Of a stretch of 64,000 nt of DNA, positions 11,120-23,303 are shown one piece after another. How positions within the stretch are numbered: the stretch's first letter is position 1; each line of letters starts with the position of its first letter. The DNA is from Apoda limacodes (taxonomy: Eukaryota; Arthropoda; Insecta; Lepidoptera; Limacodidae): positions 11,562,501-11,626,500 of the forward strand of contig OX291556.1 in assembly GCA_946406115.1 (NCBI GenBank). The letters are read 5' to 3'. The position numbers were made by a program, and so were the translations under genes. A model generated the notes under the pieces. That model was not told where the DNA came from. It did not search any database and saw only the letters and a list, made by a program, of their open reading frames with translations.

Positions 11120-12095
11120 GGTGTGTACAGAGCCGGATTCCCACCTAGGCCTACAAGGCCCTGGCCTGGAGGCCCAGCAAGCCTCATAAGCCTGGCTTGC
11201 CTTATCAAAAACTTTATCAAAAATATTGTTAAAAGTCTTGAAATGATATCACTAATTCCGGCTATTTAAAAGTTAGCAGCCTTACTGCATGTGGTCTTTT
11301 TTACTGTACTTTTGCACGTGTCACCAAAGAAAGAATTGAGTTACGATCGTTGATCCTGATCTAGTTAAAAGAGTCCAAGAGACATTGAAAAGACAACTTA
11401 TCTCCAATTGTCGGGGGCAGTCTAACGACAATGCTAGCAATAAGTCGGGTGTATATTTTGGCCTTCAAGCGCGAATAAAGCAATTGAACCCTGTCATAGA
11501 TTTTGTTCCCTGTTCGACTCATTCACTGAATCTAGTTGGAACATGTACGGCCGAGTCTGGTCAACCTGCTATATCTTTATTCAGTATTTGCAATTATTGT
11601 ATAATTTTTGGAAAACGAGTGTTTGCACTCATCGTCAAAGCAGTACAACTTAGAAAAAGGCTTAGTACTTATTAGAAAAAGGCTTTTAGAATATAACGTA
11701 GAAATTGCGCTCTTAATGCTTTTGTGTACACCAGAGTCAAACTGCTCAGCAGAACGGTCTGTTTTAGTGCTAAAGGGAGTAAAAAAAAAACTTAAAATGT
11801 AGATCTTATAAAAGGGAACAGGCTAAATTCACTCTTTGTAATGTACATAGTCAGAAATGATGCAGTCCATCATCATCAGATCAGATGATCAGATAAAATC
11901 ATTCATTATTTATTAATAGATTTACGTAAATATAGAAACATAGACTGCGTAATTCTGATGTTTATGAAATTAATGAAAGTCGATTGAAAATTATTTGTTC
12001 TGTACTAGTGCATTTAATTTGCTAACCCAAAATATGGGAAAGGGGGGCCCAAATATCAAGAGGCCCTGGCCCTCTAATTCAGGCCTGGGTGTGTA
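11120..12095 (+). mobile_element. Internally deleted hAT element with 8-bp target duplication
   Basis: The element body is 11128-12087 (960 bp). It is flanked by identical 8-bp repeats GGTGTGTA at 11120-11127 and 12088-12095, the duplication length of hAT transposons. The ends CAGAGCCGGATT and (inverted) CAGGCCTGAATT are matching short terminal repeats. Inside, two transposase scraps are seen (next entry). The clear duplication suggests insertion as an already deleted copy or moderate age. Confidence 0.85.
11385..11802 (+). pseudogene. hAT (ZMYM1/DUF4371-like) transposase scraps
   Basis: A first frame (11385-11675) carries CRGQSNDNASNKSGVYFGLQ and then ARIKQLNP...DFVPCSTHSLNLVG. This is the segment of hAT-type transposases with the CRGQ.YDNA and C.AHSLNLVG motifs. 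A second frame (from about 11700) has ALLMLLCTPESNCSAERSVL followed by VLKGVKKKL, matching the C-terminal dimerisation motif (P.TNCSAERSFS.LK). The region between, which would hold the third catalytic residue, is missing and the frames differ. It cannot encode an active enzyme. Confidence 0.8.
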
Positions 12096-13227
12096 CCTGA
12101 CTAGTAGTCGAAACGTGCAATTAAGTGTCCGCGTCCCAAGCGTATCATTATTCTATCGTTAATCGATCAAATAGACTATAAACTAAAATACCTACATTTA
12201 ACCTTTTCATGAATCCTTGATTTATGTATGGTGTGGAAACCGGCTTGTAAACCGAAATAAATCAGTTATACTGACTGAAGTTACATGGATGAAGTGGGGC
12301 TTATTGCGTCTTGCTTTTCGTGGTGTGCTTAACACAAGCCGTGCTCTCTCTCTCTGAATGCATGGATGTCATTCTACACTCTTTAGCCTAAGGCTGAGTG
12401 TTTGTGCCTAAGATTTGTTCCTAAGATTACATAATTAGACTTTGGTTTTCAGCTTTGGCTGCAACGATATATATACCATTTATGATTTCATACCTCTTCT
12501 TCTATATGGGGGATGTGCGCTAAGCCTCGATATGGACACGTACGGTGAAAAAATAAAAAGCGCTCTATGTAGGGGATACCAATTTCATTACTAGCACGGT
12601 GTTTTTCTGTATTTATCTTAAAGAACTGGCGGCTTACGTTACACAATGGTGTTAATTCCTACCACTTAGGTGATCACATAGCCAAACCTTCATAACTTAA
12701 TACTTCCATTTTCAAGTTTCGTGTTCTTATTGACTTATTTATCCTTTTTTATTATCATACTTGCTATGTAGGTGCGTTTACGTTACGAGGGTAGGTAGTA
12801 TATATTGATTTTCAGGGTGTTAGTTACAATATCTACTATAATACAAAGTTACTACATAACACATACAATATTTAACTGAACCACAAGTGAATAACTTTGA
12901 AAGATGTAAAGGATCAAAAAAAGAAATACGGCATTGAGATATTGAAACGATATTAAAAGGACGTTTTCCGTGGCAGATTTCCAAGTCCAAAACAACATAT
13001 TTAGACTTCCGCCGCCTTGAATTAACGACTTTTACGATTTCCTTTACAGAACTTTCTTTTCCCTTTCCTTTCTATCTCTTGAACCTACTTTTGTACTTTT
13101 TGAGTAGGGTAGGGTTTTCCGTTTTCGTCTTAATTAAGAAGTGGTTTAATATAAATTTCTCTTAAACTTTTTTTTTATACAAGTATTTTGATTCAACAGT
13201 TAAAATATTTAAATAATAGTCATTCTA
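12096..13227. other. Unassigned AT-rich DNA
   Basis: No supported gene or recognised repeat. A short CT run occurs at about 12345. Confidence 0.5.
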
Positions 13228-13475
13228 TTAGCCCACAGCCTACTGCTGGCTATACCTTATTTGCCTACTTGATTTGCTTCACAGCGTGAGGCTCTGTGCC
13301 ACCTGTAACCAGCAGCTCCTCGCAACCTTTATTAGGAGGCTGTCTCATGGTGATTTCTTTTCTTCTTGTCAGCCATCGGTGCTTACGTCTTGCCTACTGC
13401 CATTTCAGCTTTGCGATTCGTTCTGCTATGCCTTATGGTCTGATTTTCTTTCTCCTCTTCTTTGTTCACTTTAAT
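13228..13475 (-). pseudogene. RTE-like LINE RT extreme C-terminal relic
   Basis: On the minus strand, a block reading AERIAKLKWQ followed by a stop and an ARR/RW stretch corresponds to the (Q)RIAKLKWQWAGH segment near the C terminus of lepidopteran endonuclease-RT proteins. The following ~120 bp fits the VGRPP.RW.DD and VAG..WM blocks only after indels. It is a decayed remnant of the same broad family as 7395-7940 and 43240-43375. Confidence 0.6.
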
Positions 13476-13509
13476 GGCACGATAGATGTTTTAATAATCC
13501 TACTAATAA

Positions 13510-14010
13510 TATATTGAATGTGAAACTTTGTTTGTTTGTTACTCAATGAAGCCGAAACGGAGCATCCAATTGAGTTGAAATCTGTCACAATGCTAGTTGA
13601 AGATACGGAAAAGGATAAAGGCTTATTTTTATTTCCGCAAGAATAACTGAATCGGTCCTTGCAAAAAGAACATAAGTCATAAAAATGCCAATTTCACTTG
13701 TTTTCATTCTAATACACTCCATATCAAAAAGGGATCATTGTGCCTTTAAACAGCATAGGTTCCACCCATCTCCATCCATCCTCATACATAATAATTAAAA
13801 AAACAGCTCTATTTTTAACACTATCAATTTAAAATTTTTATTTCCGAAAATAATGTCTTTTTGACTTATATTGTTTTTGACTTATTCAACTATAACCGAA
13901 TCCCACTGAAAAACATCAGCAAAGTTCTTCAGCAATATAGTTACTGTAGGAATCTCACAGTGATACCTAAATTTAAGGCAGGCGGAGCCGCTGGCAAAAG
14001 CTAGTACTAT
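13510..14010 (+). repeat. Dispersed repeat R1 (TTTGTTTGTT...GGCAAAAGCTAGT)
   Basis: Starts around TGTGAAACTTTGTTTGTTTG and AGCCGAAACGGAGCATCCAAT, contains a CCGCAAGAATAACTGA block and ends GGCGGAGCCGCTGGCAAAAG. I recognise this layout as a very common lepidopteran interspersed repeat, probably a LINE 3' region. Other copies or pieces: 16797-16900, 49600-49800 (-), 56637-56725 (-), 57563-57840 (-) and 63080-63220. The middle of this copy (13680-13900) may hold another insertion. Confidence 0.65.
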
Positions 14011-15756
14011 ATAAAACTAACAAACTTTGTTTGAACGTGGAATGGAGCGCAGTATTGGTCAAGTCCGATAAGCTAAAGGATTTACAACGATATGCACTAT
14101 ACTATCACAACTGTTCACAAACAAATCTGTTTGAAACATGTCTCTGAGGATCGAACTCAAAGTTTGAAATAATCCTCTTAGATGCGATCAATAAATCTAT
14201 AACCACTGGGTTGTAATAAATCTGGCTATTTACGGATGTAATCAAACTCTTACACTGACTGACTGACAGATAATACACAACCTTGACCGATGGGTAACGA
14301 TAAAAGCACAGAAGTAGGAAATTAGAAGTTAGTAATATGCCAAGTTTAATCTTGGTAGAGTAAAAATGTGCAAGATAAAAATTACTGATATTGGTGTCTC
14401 AGTATTTATGATAAAAACAAGAATGTGACATGACATGCTGCCATTAATCTAATGATATAAATAGTAATTTTATTGAAATTATATTGTATATAGAGTAGTT
14501 GACTTTCGTGGTAACCAAAAATTTATTTTCCAATCGTGTAATCTGGTAATTACGAGCTTTATGCTCGTGACTTCATTTTAGAATGCCATCAGTGGAATTG
14601 GTATTTAATGATACATAAATAGTGCCATGTTTTCCAAATATATGAATATGAACGTGTAAAATAGTTTCATACAAAGCTGCAGTTAAAAGATTAACCTCGA
14701 GCCAGGGACCTAATTCTCACTTCATCCGAGATAATCTCGTATTAGGGATTATCTGGAAGACACCATCTTGACAGTAAAATTTCGATCATCGACAGCATTT
14801 TCTTGTTTGCTGTATTCTCACTATCAATCGAAACAACTTTCGAACAAAATGTCGTTCGAAACGGTGAAATGTTGCCATTGTGAACCGGTTACGCTGCGAG
14901 GTACGTTGCATAGTTTTAAAGCGTTTTTGAAAACGCCTACTCTAATATGCCTCTTTTGATATATTAAAAAAGGTTTCGGTAATTCGACATGTTTGAAGCA
15001 ACATTTGATTTGTGTGTGACTTGTATTAATTATAGAATAATAAGTATACCTAAGTTTGTAAACTAAATCCCTATTTAGAGAAATTGCTATAATCGTTAAA
15101 CGGAACGTATTTGGACATCAATGAAAAAAAAACTCTAAAGTGGTTGAAACTTTAAAGTTATTCTTATTTTTCAAAAGCGTAATTATGTGTATTACATTTT
15201 TCTCACATGAAATAACTATCTAGTATTATCAAAATACTACGCAGCACTAAAGATGGCGGTGCCGGACCTCAAACATTTTTGTCAGTGTATTTAATGTAAC
15301 CTAGTGTTTGTTATGATAGAAATCAATAGAAATCGAAGAATATTATTGTCATGGGCGACTTTGATAATTGCAAAATCAGCCAATCAATTAATTGAGGAAG
15401 ACTAATAAATAATACATTATAAGGAATAAAGGTAAAAAAAACATATTTGGTAATATAAGTCTTTCTTCTGCCCTTATCATTACTCTGACCAACATTTTAG
15501 ACATTTACTTTAGATTTTAGAACATATAGTTTATGCTCAGAGTAGAATTAATGTTTAGAACCTAATCATTTTAAACGAAATTTGTCATGATTCGAATGCG
15601 AGATGTAGTCTTGAACGGTCCCGACCACTCGAAGCAGGTCGAGCGGCTTGCGTTCGAAAAATGTCGGATTCGACATAACCAGAATAGGTAAACTTCATTT
15701 TCGTTCAAGAAAAGTTTAAATTCGTACTTTATTTCGAAATCGTGATCAACTCGATC
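14011..15756. other. Unassigned; possible small first exon at 14848-14900
   Basis: Mostly AT-rich. At 14848 an ATG in a fair context (CAAAATGTC) opens a frame MSFETVKCCHCEPVTLRG that meets a donor-like GAG|GTACGT at 14900. This could be a first coding exon with a CxxC pair, but no downstream exon was identified and the frame is short. A second short frame, MAVPDLKHFCQC, begins at 15253. I treat both as speculative. Confidence 0.25.
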
Positions 15757-15855
15757 GCGTGAGAATTAGCTCCCAGGACTTGAACCTACAACAATCCTAA
15801 CAGCCTTCCATGCAACAGTGTAAGTGCTCTACTAATTGAGCTATCGAGACATAAC
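15757..15855 (-). repeat. tRNA-derived SINE head
   Basis: On the minus strand, GATAGCTCAATTAGTAGAGC is a perfect D-arm/A-box (GCTC paired with GAGC), and GTAGGTTCAAGTCC is a B box 50 bases on. The acceptor stem and T stem do not pair and the anticodon arm is too long, so this is a tRNA-derived SINE head and not a functional tRNA. The body continues towards lower coordinates into AT-rich DNA. Confidence 0.7.
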
Positions 15856-16796
15856 AGAACTCTGGCTAATGAAAATACCAACTTCTTGTTGGACCTAGAT
15901 TTGGCATTTACGATTTAATTTCTCCAAAGATTCTATCCTACAGGGACTCCCAAATTAAGAAAACTTATACTCTATGTAAAGGGTCTTTCAATAGGGACAT
16001 CACAATTCCGCATCTTCGTGTGAACGCACCTTAAAACATTTTTGACAATCTGTCAAAGTCAAAAAACTAGTGAAAGTCAACATTTTAATCATGGTAAAAT
16101 TCACGAACGAGCAACGATTACAAATTAAATTTGAGCTGAATTTCTCAAGTATTAAGTCTTTTATTAAGATATGAAATTGTCATGTCCTTAATGAATGACT
16201 CATTACATACATACATACACACATATATCTTTTTCCTAAATTCTATGAAGAGTTGAACATTTGTAAGATTGATGTACTAGACTATTAAAAGTTGTCTGAA
16301 TATGAGTGTGTAGTTTTGTCACTATTATTATGACGTTAGTACAACACCTTCAGACCAAACCTATACAGCTTTAATGCATTAAAGGATATCCTCGACGTAT
16401 AGTCTAGTTAACAAGTGCTTTTTTGTTCAACTTTTTCCAGCAGTCTCGAAAAAATATGAATATGAAATAGGTGTCATTGGATTCGGAATCGCATCCAGAT
16501 GATTTTGGAAATTTTGAAAAAAAATAAGTTTTAGAATTATTTAAGTTCCACTCGAAAACAATTTGCAAAAGTTAAAAACAACAACAAAGGAAATATTGTC
16601 CTTTTTTCCAGAGGATTCCTCGTTTGGAAAAAGGTCAGAGTTAGCTTCTTAAAAGATAAAATAGATTGACGTTTAACATTTGCCTAAAAATAATAATAAA
16701 AAAGGATAATAATATTCCCTCACAAAACTTATCTCTGAATGGGTGGTGAGAGATAACTAATAATATAATCTATCATACAATATTATGAATGAGAAT
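15856..16796. other. Unassigned AT-rich DNA
   Basis: No supported gene. A short ACAT run is at about 16205. Confidence 0.5.
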
Positions 16797-16900
16797 GTGA
16801 GTTTGTTTGTTTGTTTAACCCTTCTTCACGTCGCAACGAAGCATTCAATTACCGAACCAATTGACGCGGTGTAAACTATATGTATTTGTTTCAAATTATT
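16797..16900 (+). repeat. Repeat R1 fragment
   Basis: GTGAGTTTGTTTGTTTGTTT followed by CCTTCTTCACGTCGCAACGAAGCATTCAATT matches the start of the R1 repeat at 13510. Only about 100 bases are recognisable. Confidence 0.5.
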
Positions 16901-17845
16901 TGTCGGATCTGAAGTTTTATTATTTTGGATTTATGACGTGAATGGAAAACATAAAGTAATCGTACCACAGTCAAAGATCTTTTATTTTATTCCAAGATAA
17001 TACTCTAAACATTATCGGGTCTATGTATCGCGATTCCTAAGCATTATGCTGAAATAGTTGCAGGATCAAGGCCTGGCATGAGGTTAATCTTTTGACTGCA
17101 TCTTTGCTATAAAAATGTATTAATTTACATTCATAATTTAGCCCTAGATATGGCACGTATGATATATTTTCTTGAAGACTAAACTTCAGGGAGTCATAAA
17201 CAAAGAGAGATTATTTTTTCTATCTATGTATATTTATATTTTATTTTTTAATTCTATGAAGATTTTGTGTATTTGTCATACTATAAGTTTAAATGTCACT
17301 AGGAGTTGTTTGATTCCTACACTGTTTTTCTATAGAAGCCTTTTTTATAAGATTTATAAGATTAAGTGCTTCGCTACGACATATCAATTCAATAAGTAAA
17401 TAAAATCTCCAAGATCATAAATCACCGTGCAATCCGTACACCGTGACTGCAGTTCATGCAACTGCACCCAAGTGCAGCACACATAAAACGTACTGGCACT
17501 GACTAATATAACGGTTTGCGTGAATTTACCGACGACCGCTATTGCAAACCGTAGTCACAAATAGTCACAATCACAACTCGGCTCTCTGCACGTCGGTGCT
17601 TTGTAAATGGCAGCCATTGATTTTGAAGTTTGAGTTTGTAATTTCGTAGGCTTGAATAGAGTAGTAAATTTGAGTGATATGTATGTGCAATTGAAATTTA
17701 ATTTAGATAGGCTATTCTACAATCTTTTGCTATGAAGCTATTAAATTATTCCTACAATATTTTTCTATTTAATCTTTAAGACGATTTATGCGAAAACGAA
17801 GTAAAAGCGTGGGCGAGCAATGCGACGACCGGAATTGGAAGTTAA
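16901..17845. other. Unassigned; GC-richer patch 17420-17630
   Basis: The patch at 17420-17630 is GC-richer than its surroundings and contains mixed CACTG/CAGTG motifs. No open frame, splice pattern or repeat family was recognised. Confidence 0.4.
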
Positions 17846-18060
17846 AGTGATTTGACTCCCTCGCAGCTTAGTTGGTAGTGTGGTTGGCTGCAGTGCAGAG
17901 GGTGTGGGTTCGATTCCTGCAATGGACACAACATTTAAGTGTTAAATATTTGTATTTGTCTTAAGTCTGGGTTTATATAATAGATGATATGTTTATGTAT
18001 GTATTTACAAAATAAAATATATAAGTATTTGTATCTGTTGTGCGGACAGACCCTTCGATA
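17846..18060 (+). repeat. tRNA-derived SINE
   Basis: The head reads CTCGCAGCTTAGTTGGTAGT (A box) and then GTGGGTTCGATTCCTGC (B box), 40 bases apart. It is followed by the body motifs ACACAACATTT, ATATTTGTATTTGTCTTAAG and TCTGGGTTTAT, which I recognise from lepidopteran SINEs. Transcription would be by RNA polymerase III. The end is taken at the TATTTGTATCTGTTGTGC motif. A related element lies at 43443-43725 on the other strand. Confidence 0.8.
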
Positions 18061-19044
18061 TCTGTGGCACAAGGTTTTGCCCGTGACAAGGAATTTCATT
18101 TTAGGCGCTTGAGATATTAAAACGCGTATATGCACACAACAGACCGATTTTATTTTTTATCTTATGCTTCTAACTTAATTCTAACACATATTTACAAATA
18201 TTTCACTTTAAACAATATAGATTAGTATCTGATGGATACTTCTTGAAGCTTCTTGATTGACTGAATGAATTCAAAATTTGTTCTATATTTATAATAAAAA
18301 TAAAAAACGCCATCAGAGGGAGAGGTTGTTCCATAGAACCTTCTAGATTTAGTACTTAACTTATTGTACTGACTGTGGTGACTGAAAATCTAGCTCACAC
18401 AAAAACTTAGTGAAAGACAACATATAGTAGTCGATATAGACATATATCGAAAGTGTAGGTATATCTACCTAGCTATAAATCGCTACTGACAGTTGGGGTC
18501 TCTATCGGCTATTGCCATCACAGTCACACGATTTGCGGCTTGACTATAAAATAACGCTGTTTTACATTTTTAGGTTTTATATAGTTTATCTAAACCTAAT
18601 AGATTATTTGATTTATGTATTTAATTTTGTAAAAATACATTCGTTTTGTTTGCTACTTAGATAACACTGACTGAAACAATCTCTAACATCTATGACTGAC
18701 AGACAACTTTATACCAACATATCTTTGTTATCTAAAATAGTGAAGAAAATGAAAGTCTTTAACTAAAATAGTAAGCTATAAATTACCGAAAATAAAATTA
18801 TAAAAAACACATATATTTGTACAAACCTAATCATATGTTTATCCGGCATAATTTTTAAGGGCTTCGTTTACGAGTGAGAAGGTAGATAATGGGCACAATT
18901 TGGTACTAAGCCTGGACATACGTTTCGATCTATATGCAAATCCAATTGGGAGAGGTCAGAAGTAAAAGCTGGTTTGAAGGGTATAAGCCATCTAGTTAAC
19001 ATCAAAGTTGTTATGTATAACTTTTAATAGGGTTTCTTTCCGTC
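18061..19044. other. Unassigned; possible short-TIR element 18372-18535
   Basis: The stretch from GACTGTGGTGAC (about 18372) to GCCATCACAGTC (about 18535) has 12-bp ends that are inverse of each other with two mismatches, enclosing paired TATA-rich motifs. This could be a small MITE. The rest shows nothing. Confidence 0.35.
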
Positions 19045-19275
19045 GGTAAGTCAGTGATGGCCTAGGGGTTTTGATTACGCTTTGCGTCCTAAGGGGCGTA
19101 GGTTCGAGCTCGGCGTGTACCATTGAGTCTTTCTCTTAATTCCTCTAGTAAGTTGATTATTCACTCCACTGGCTTGTTAGTATAGGAAAACATCGTGAAG
19201 AAACTTGCATACGTTACAATCACCCTCGGTGTGGCCCAACGAGTGGGGACATATGAGCTTGTCTGTATTCATTCT
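19045..19275 (+). repeat. tRNA-headed SINE (second family)
   Basis: GTGATGGCCTAGGGGTTTTG resembles an A box and CGTAGGTTCGAGCTCGG a B box, followed by the block GGAAAACATCGTGAAGAAAC, then TTGCATACGTT and a GGTGTGGCCCAACGAGTGGG tail. The GGAAAACATCGTGA.GAAACC block is a hallmark of a common lepidopteran SINE-like repeat, related to the pieces at 45785 and 52215. The copy is diverged. Confidence 0.7.
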
Positions 19276-21299
19276 TTAATGCATTTAAAAAAAATTACAC
19301 TTGTAGTAGACTAGAAAAAATATAGCAATTTTGTTATTTGAGTTTTTTTTTGTTGAAACTTCTTTTAAAAATCGATAAAATCCTATGTTTAAAGTTTCAA
19401 GGCTTATCGAGAAGAATGTTAAAATCGATTGTAAAATGTGGACCGGACAGCCAAACAAGAAAGCGAGCTATTAAAAAGGTGGTAATAAAAATAAATTATA
19501 AATATTTTTAATTAAAATAATTTCGAGTTGTGGAAGGGGAAGAGTTCTAAAATGAAGGGTTAAAATTAAAAATAATGGTTATCATATGGAACTTCTGGAT
19601 TATTATATTTTACTTTAATTTAAGGGGATAAGGAACAAGAATCCCAATGAATCCTCCAAGGGGATTTCAGCAGGGTATCCTAGTGGCTGGAGGGAACTTT
19701 ATTAGCAGCTTAAAGTGTTTCAATACTATACTTTCTTCGCCTTGTCTATGAAGATTGCCATGTAAGAAATGACATATATTTGTACTGTATGAGTTTTAGG
19801 CTTTATATATTTTTTTTGGAGAACATTGTTTTTTCTATTAAATTTTACAATATACGGAACCCTCAGCGCACGATAAAACTTGCATTTTTCCATTTATTGT
19901 TATACAACAAAGTATGTAGAGCGCCGCCACCGCGCGTGCTCTACGTACTTTGGTTTCAAACAGTTAATCCTTCAAAAGTATAGTAGTATCGCATTTGCCT
20001 GTTCACGGGCTTAAGGTTTTTCTGTTGCTTTTTAAGAATCACAAATCAATATATCTGTATTTTTTTTTAAAAAAAAGGTTAACTGTACGATACAGACTTT
20101 AGTTTATCATAGTTTTAGTGAAAAGCAATAAAATTGATAATTTGGCTTATCGAAAAAACTATAATATTAATTACTTCTATTTAAGATTATTACTCATCTA
20201 TGTAACGTTTTGACCAAAATCAATATTAACTTGTTTTAGCTTGAACTACAAAACTAAGTGGCAATGCAAAAGTGGTCGAAGCAGAACAGCCGGAGCTTAC
20301 GAGGGTATACAAATGGCATTTAAAGCACCCATCTACGAAGCGGTTAAAGAGCATCTGCGATTATCGAACCCAAGTTGGGCTTAATCCTCTTAGCTAAAAC
20401 CAATAAAACTACAATATCTCTTCAGCCAGAATTAGAATGCTTATGAAGGACAAAAGTCTTGGAAAAAATTTACATCTAATAGTATCTTTTTTGCCTTAAT
20501 CTTTTACGCTGCAGAAAAAACAGGCGTTTTCTTGGAGAAGGAGGCTTAGACCATTATTCAACGCTCTGGCCCGGTATTTTCAAACCGCCCCTAAGGCCTC
20601 TACTGCTGTTATATGATCAACAGTGTAAGTACGAAAGGTAACTTAATTTGCTAAAGTTATACTATTCTGTACGAATATAAGCAGCTCCTAGTGTTTTAGT
20701 CAGACATAGATGTTTACTAGTTTATAAAAATACCAAATTTAATTAATTTATTACATAATTATTTTCTACAGTGTTTTCTGAAAATTCTCAAAAGAAGAAC
20801 TGGATTTTATGTAAGCAAGCATAAAATTTTAAAGAAATTTTATTGTGTTCGGGCAAGTTTAAATATTACGGGTCCATAGTAACACTACCATAAGTCATAA
20901 AGGTATGGACAAAATTGGAAAATGTGGCAACAAAATTATTACTCAATTTTTTTTTAAATATGCTGCAAAGTGTCAATTATTTTGGCTTGGTCAAAAATAT
21001 ATTTTTTCGTTTTCTTCTTAATGAATAAAATACCGTTTTACCAAGTAAAATTACATTTTTGATAAAAGAAAGCATTCTTGAGCGAATAGGACGACCTTTA
21101 GCATTATTAATCCGAGGCACATGTTCTGGCGGTGACCCAAACTATGAAAGAATTTCTTGATTAAAGCCTACCTGGGCATTTTAATTTTCTTATAGAAGCT
21201 TCAGGAGCTGCTCACCACTAAATACCAGTTGATAGCGATGTGAACAACATTAAATTAAATCTTACTTTTAAACCATAAAGTTAACAACAAACATTAGGT
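19276..21299. other. Unassigned AT-rich DNA
   Basis: No gene is supported. On the minus strand at 21060-21240 a broken frame containing FGSPPEHVPRINNAKGRPI looks coding-like, but I cannot assign it to a family. Confidence 0.35.
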
Positions 21300-21362
21300 A
21301 CATCGCTTACCATAAGGCGGACCGTAATCTTGTTTTCCACATTAGTGGTATAAAAAAACATA
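21300..21362 (+). mobile_element. LINE-B 3' terminus, ~60 bp
   Basis: CGCTTACCATAAGGCGGACC then GTAATCTTGTTTTCCACATTAGTGGTATAAAAAAA is the last ~60 bp of LINE-B plus a short A tail. It is a strongly 5'-truncated insertion. Confidence 0.75.
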
Positions 21363-23184
21363 CACTCAATGTGTCCAACAGTAAATCTTCCCAAATAATA
21401 GTACATTAATAAGCAAAACAATAAACTAGCATGCAGGTCTAGTTTGAGTTTGAAGACTGATCTATAGGCGAGGACTACAGTGATACGAGACAGGTTATTC
21501 CCTTTTGAGCCAAAGCATATAATAATAATAATAATAATATACTATATTGCATCAACATAAAAATTTTACAAAAAATAGAGAAAAACCAATGATGGTCTAA
21601 TCGCTTTTAAGCGATCTCTTCCAGACAACCTTTGGATAGAAGAAATTATAAAGTTAAACATAGTATAGTAGGTGTGTGTTGATACAGTTATCAAGAGGTA
21701 TATATATATATAATAAACCAATGCATATAAAATAAATACACATAAATAACATAAATGAATATTGTATAGACATATAAATATATGTAAATATATGTACATA
21801 TATAAATATACAGCTTTTCTTTAAAATAATGCTAGAAAAAAACAATATTGTTATTTCCAGCACGAAAAACGTTACGAACCAAATGCACAAACAATCTCTT
21901 ACACCATAGTCTCGTAATACTCTGTATCGTAGCTTCGTAGCACTGTGGTGAATGCGTAGTGATGTCGTGTCGTAGCACATAGTCGTCTACAAATACTTTT
22001 TAATTTCGATGGCAGTAAATTGTTCTTCAAGTTCATAGTCCATATTTTCTTCACTTGCAATCATTTCAAATGTTTTCTTTTTTTATACAAAAAATGTTAA
22101 ATAAAAATTCGTTATCAAAACCGTTATGCACACTTCTGCTTTCCTACGCTTTTACTTTTTTTTCAGTCCGTATCGCGCCTCCAGTCCGTTCGAAATTAGG
22201 AAAGGCACCTACGGAGACGTGCGTCCTTTTTCACTTCATTTTATTATAATTGTTATAGGAAAAAAATTAAAAAGCACTGCCCTGAAACCATAGATATAGA
22301 GACTGATAAGCATCTCCTAGTCAGCTGTGAAAAAAAAATTGTTACAAAAAAGGTGAAAGAGACAAAGTTATATTTTTGCAAATTACGATCCGACCACAGA
22401 GTACATGCTTTTCGGGTGCGGTCCGATCTACGTTCCGTGCGTCCGGCGTGAGCCAGATAGCAACGACTATTACAAAATACTCCCCATATGTAGAATATAA
22501 GCCATGCGAATAGCAGAATTATTCATAAGCAGTAAGTGAGTGAATTCCTTGTGTGCTACACATTTGACCGCAAAATCAAGTTGGATGTAACAAGAAAAAA
22601 GAGTAAATTTCAAAAGGAAAATCTGATTAATCAATATAATGGTATTTGTTGGTAAAATATTTTAAAACAAATTTTAAGTTTATAGGTCAGTGCGAAGTTA
22701 AAAAATTCTTCGTAACATTTTTAAAAGTTTGATTTTGTTACAGTTTAAAGGTATTTTAGACCTGAGTATTTGATATGAATCAATTTAATACCTCTACGCG
22801 TTTATGAGGAAAGGGGTATTAAAAATATTTTTATTATATGATGTAACTAAAAATTTACAGTTTTCTCAATTTGTCCTTTATATGTGCTATAAGACGTTGC
22901 TTCTTACCAAATTTCAAGATTATGAGTTCACGGGAGTCCATTTCAGACTTGAATATATGCATTTATAAATATCTCATCAGTAATGGGTGCCTTTCATCCC
23001 TTAGTTAACTACTATAGTTTTACTGTGTACCCTAATATGGTAGGTACTTGCACAATATTTCCAGGCATGTTGATGTCATGATTTTTTTTATTTTGAATAT
23101 AATAGAGAATATGAAAATAGAAATGAGAATGTGAAGTGGAAATAATCCTTGCTTCGTTTTTTAATATGTTTGTTATTTTATTGC
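21363..23184. other. Unassigned; (AAT)n microsatellite 21519-21540
   Basis: An AAT repeat of about seven units lies at 21519-21540, and TATA/ATAT tracts at 21695-21810 create chance Tyr/Ile-rich frames on the minus strand. At 22150 a pyrimidine tract plus CAG resembles a splice acceptor but is not followed by a convincing exon. Confidence 0.4.
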
Positions 23185-23303
23185 AGTGTAACAAACTTTT
23201 CTGACCCGATATACGGTCGCTAGTGTCGTGTTAGTTTACTCCATTTTAATATGACTGTAGTTTTTACTTTTCACCACAACTGGTCAAAAAAGTTCGTTGC
23301 ACT
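23185..23303. mobile_element. 119-bp MITE, copy 2
   Basis: Same length and ends as the element at 2936 (AGTGTAACAAACTTTTCTGA ... inverse at the right end, TTGCACT). The interior TAGTGTCG.GTTAGTTTAC and ATATGACTGTAGTTTT agree with copy 1. The element is in the same orientation as copy 1. Confidence 0.85.

Noticed and set aside
15757..15855. Functional tRNA gene on the minus strand
   Set aside because: Good A and B boxes, but the acceptor and T stems do not pair and the anticodon arm does not fold; it fits a SINE head.
21566..21980. Tyr/Ile-rich minus-strand frames
   Set aside because: Created by TATA/ATAC microsatellite-like DNA; typical chance translation.
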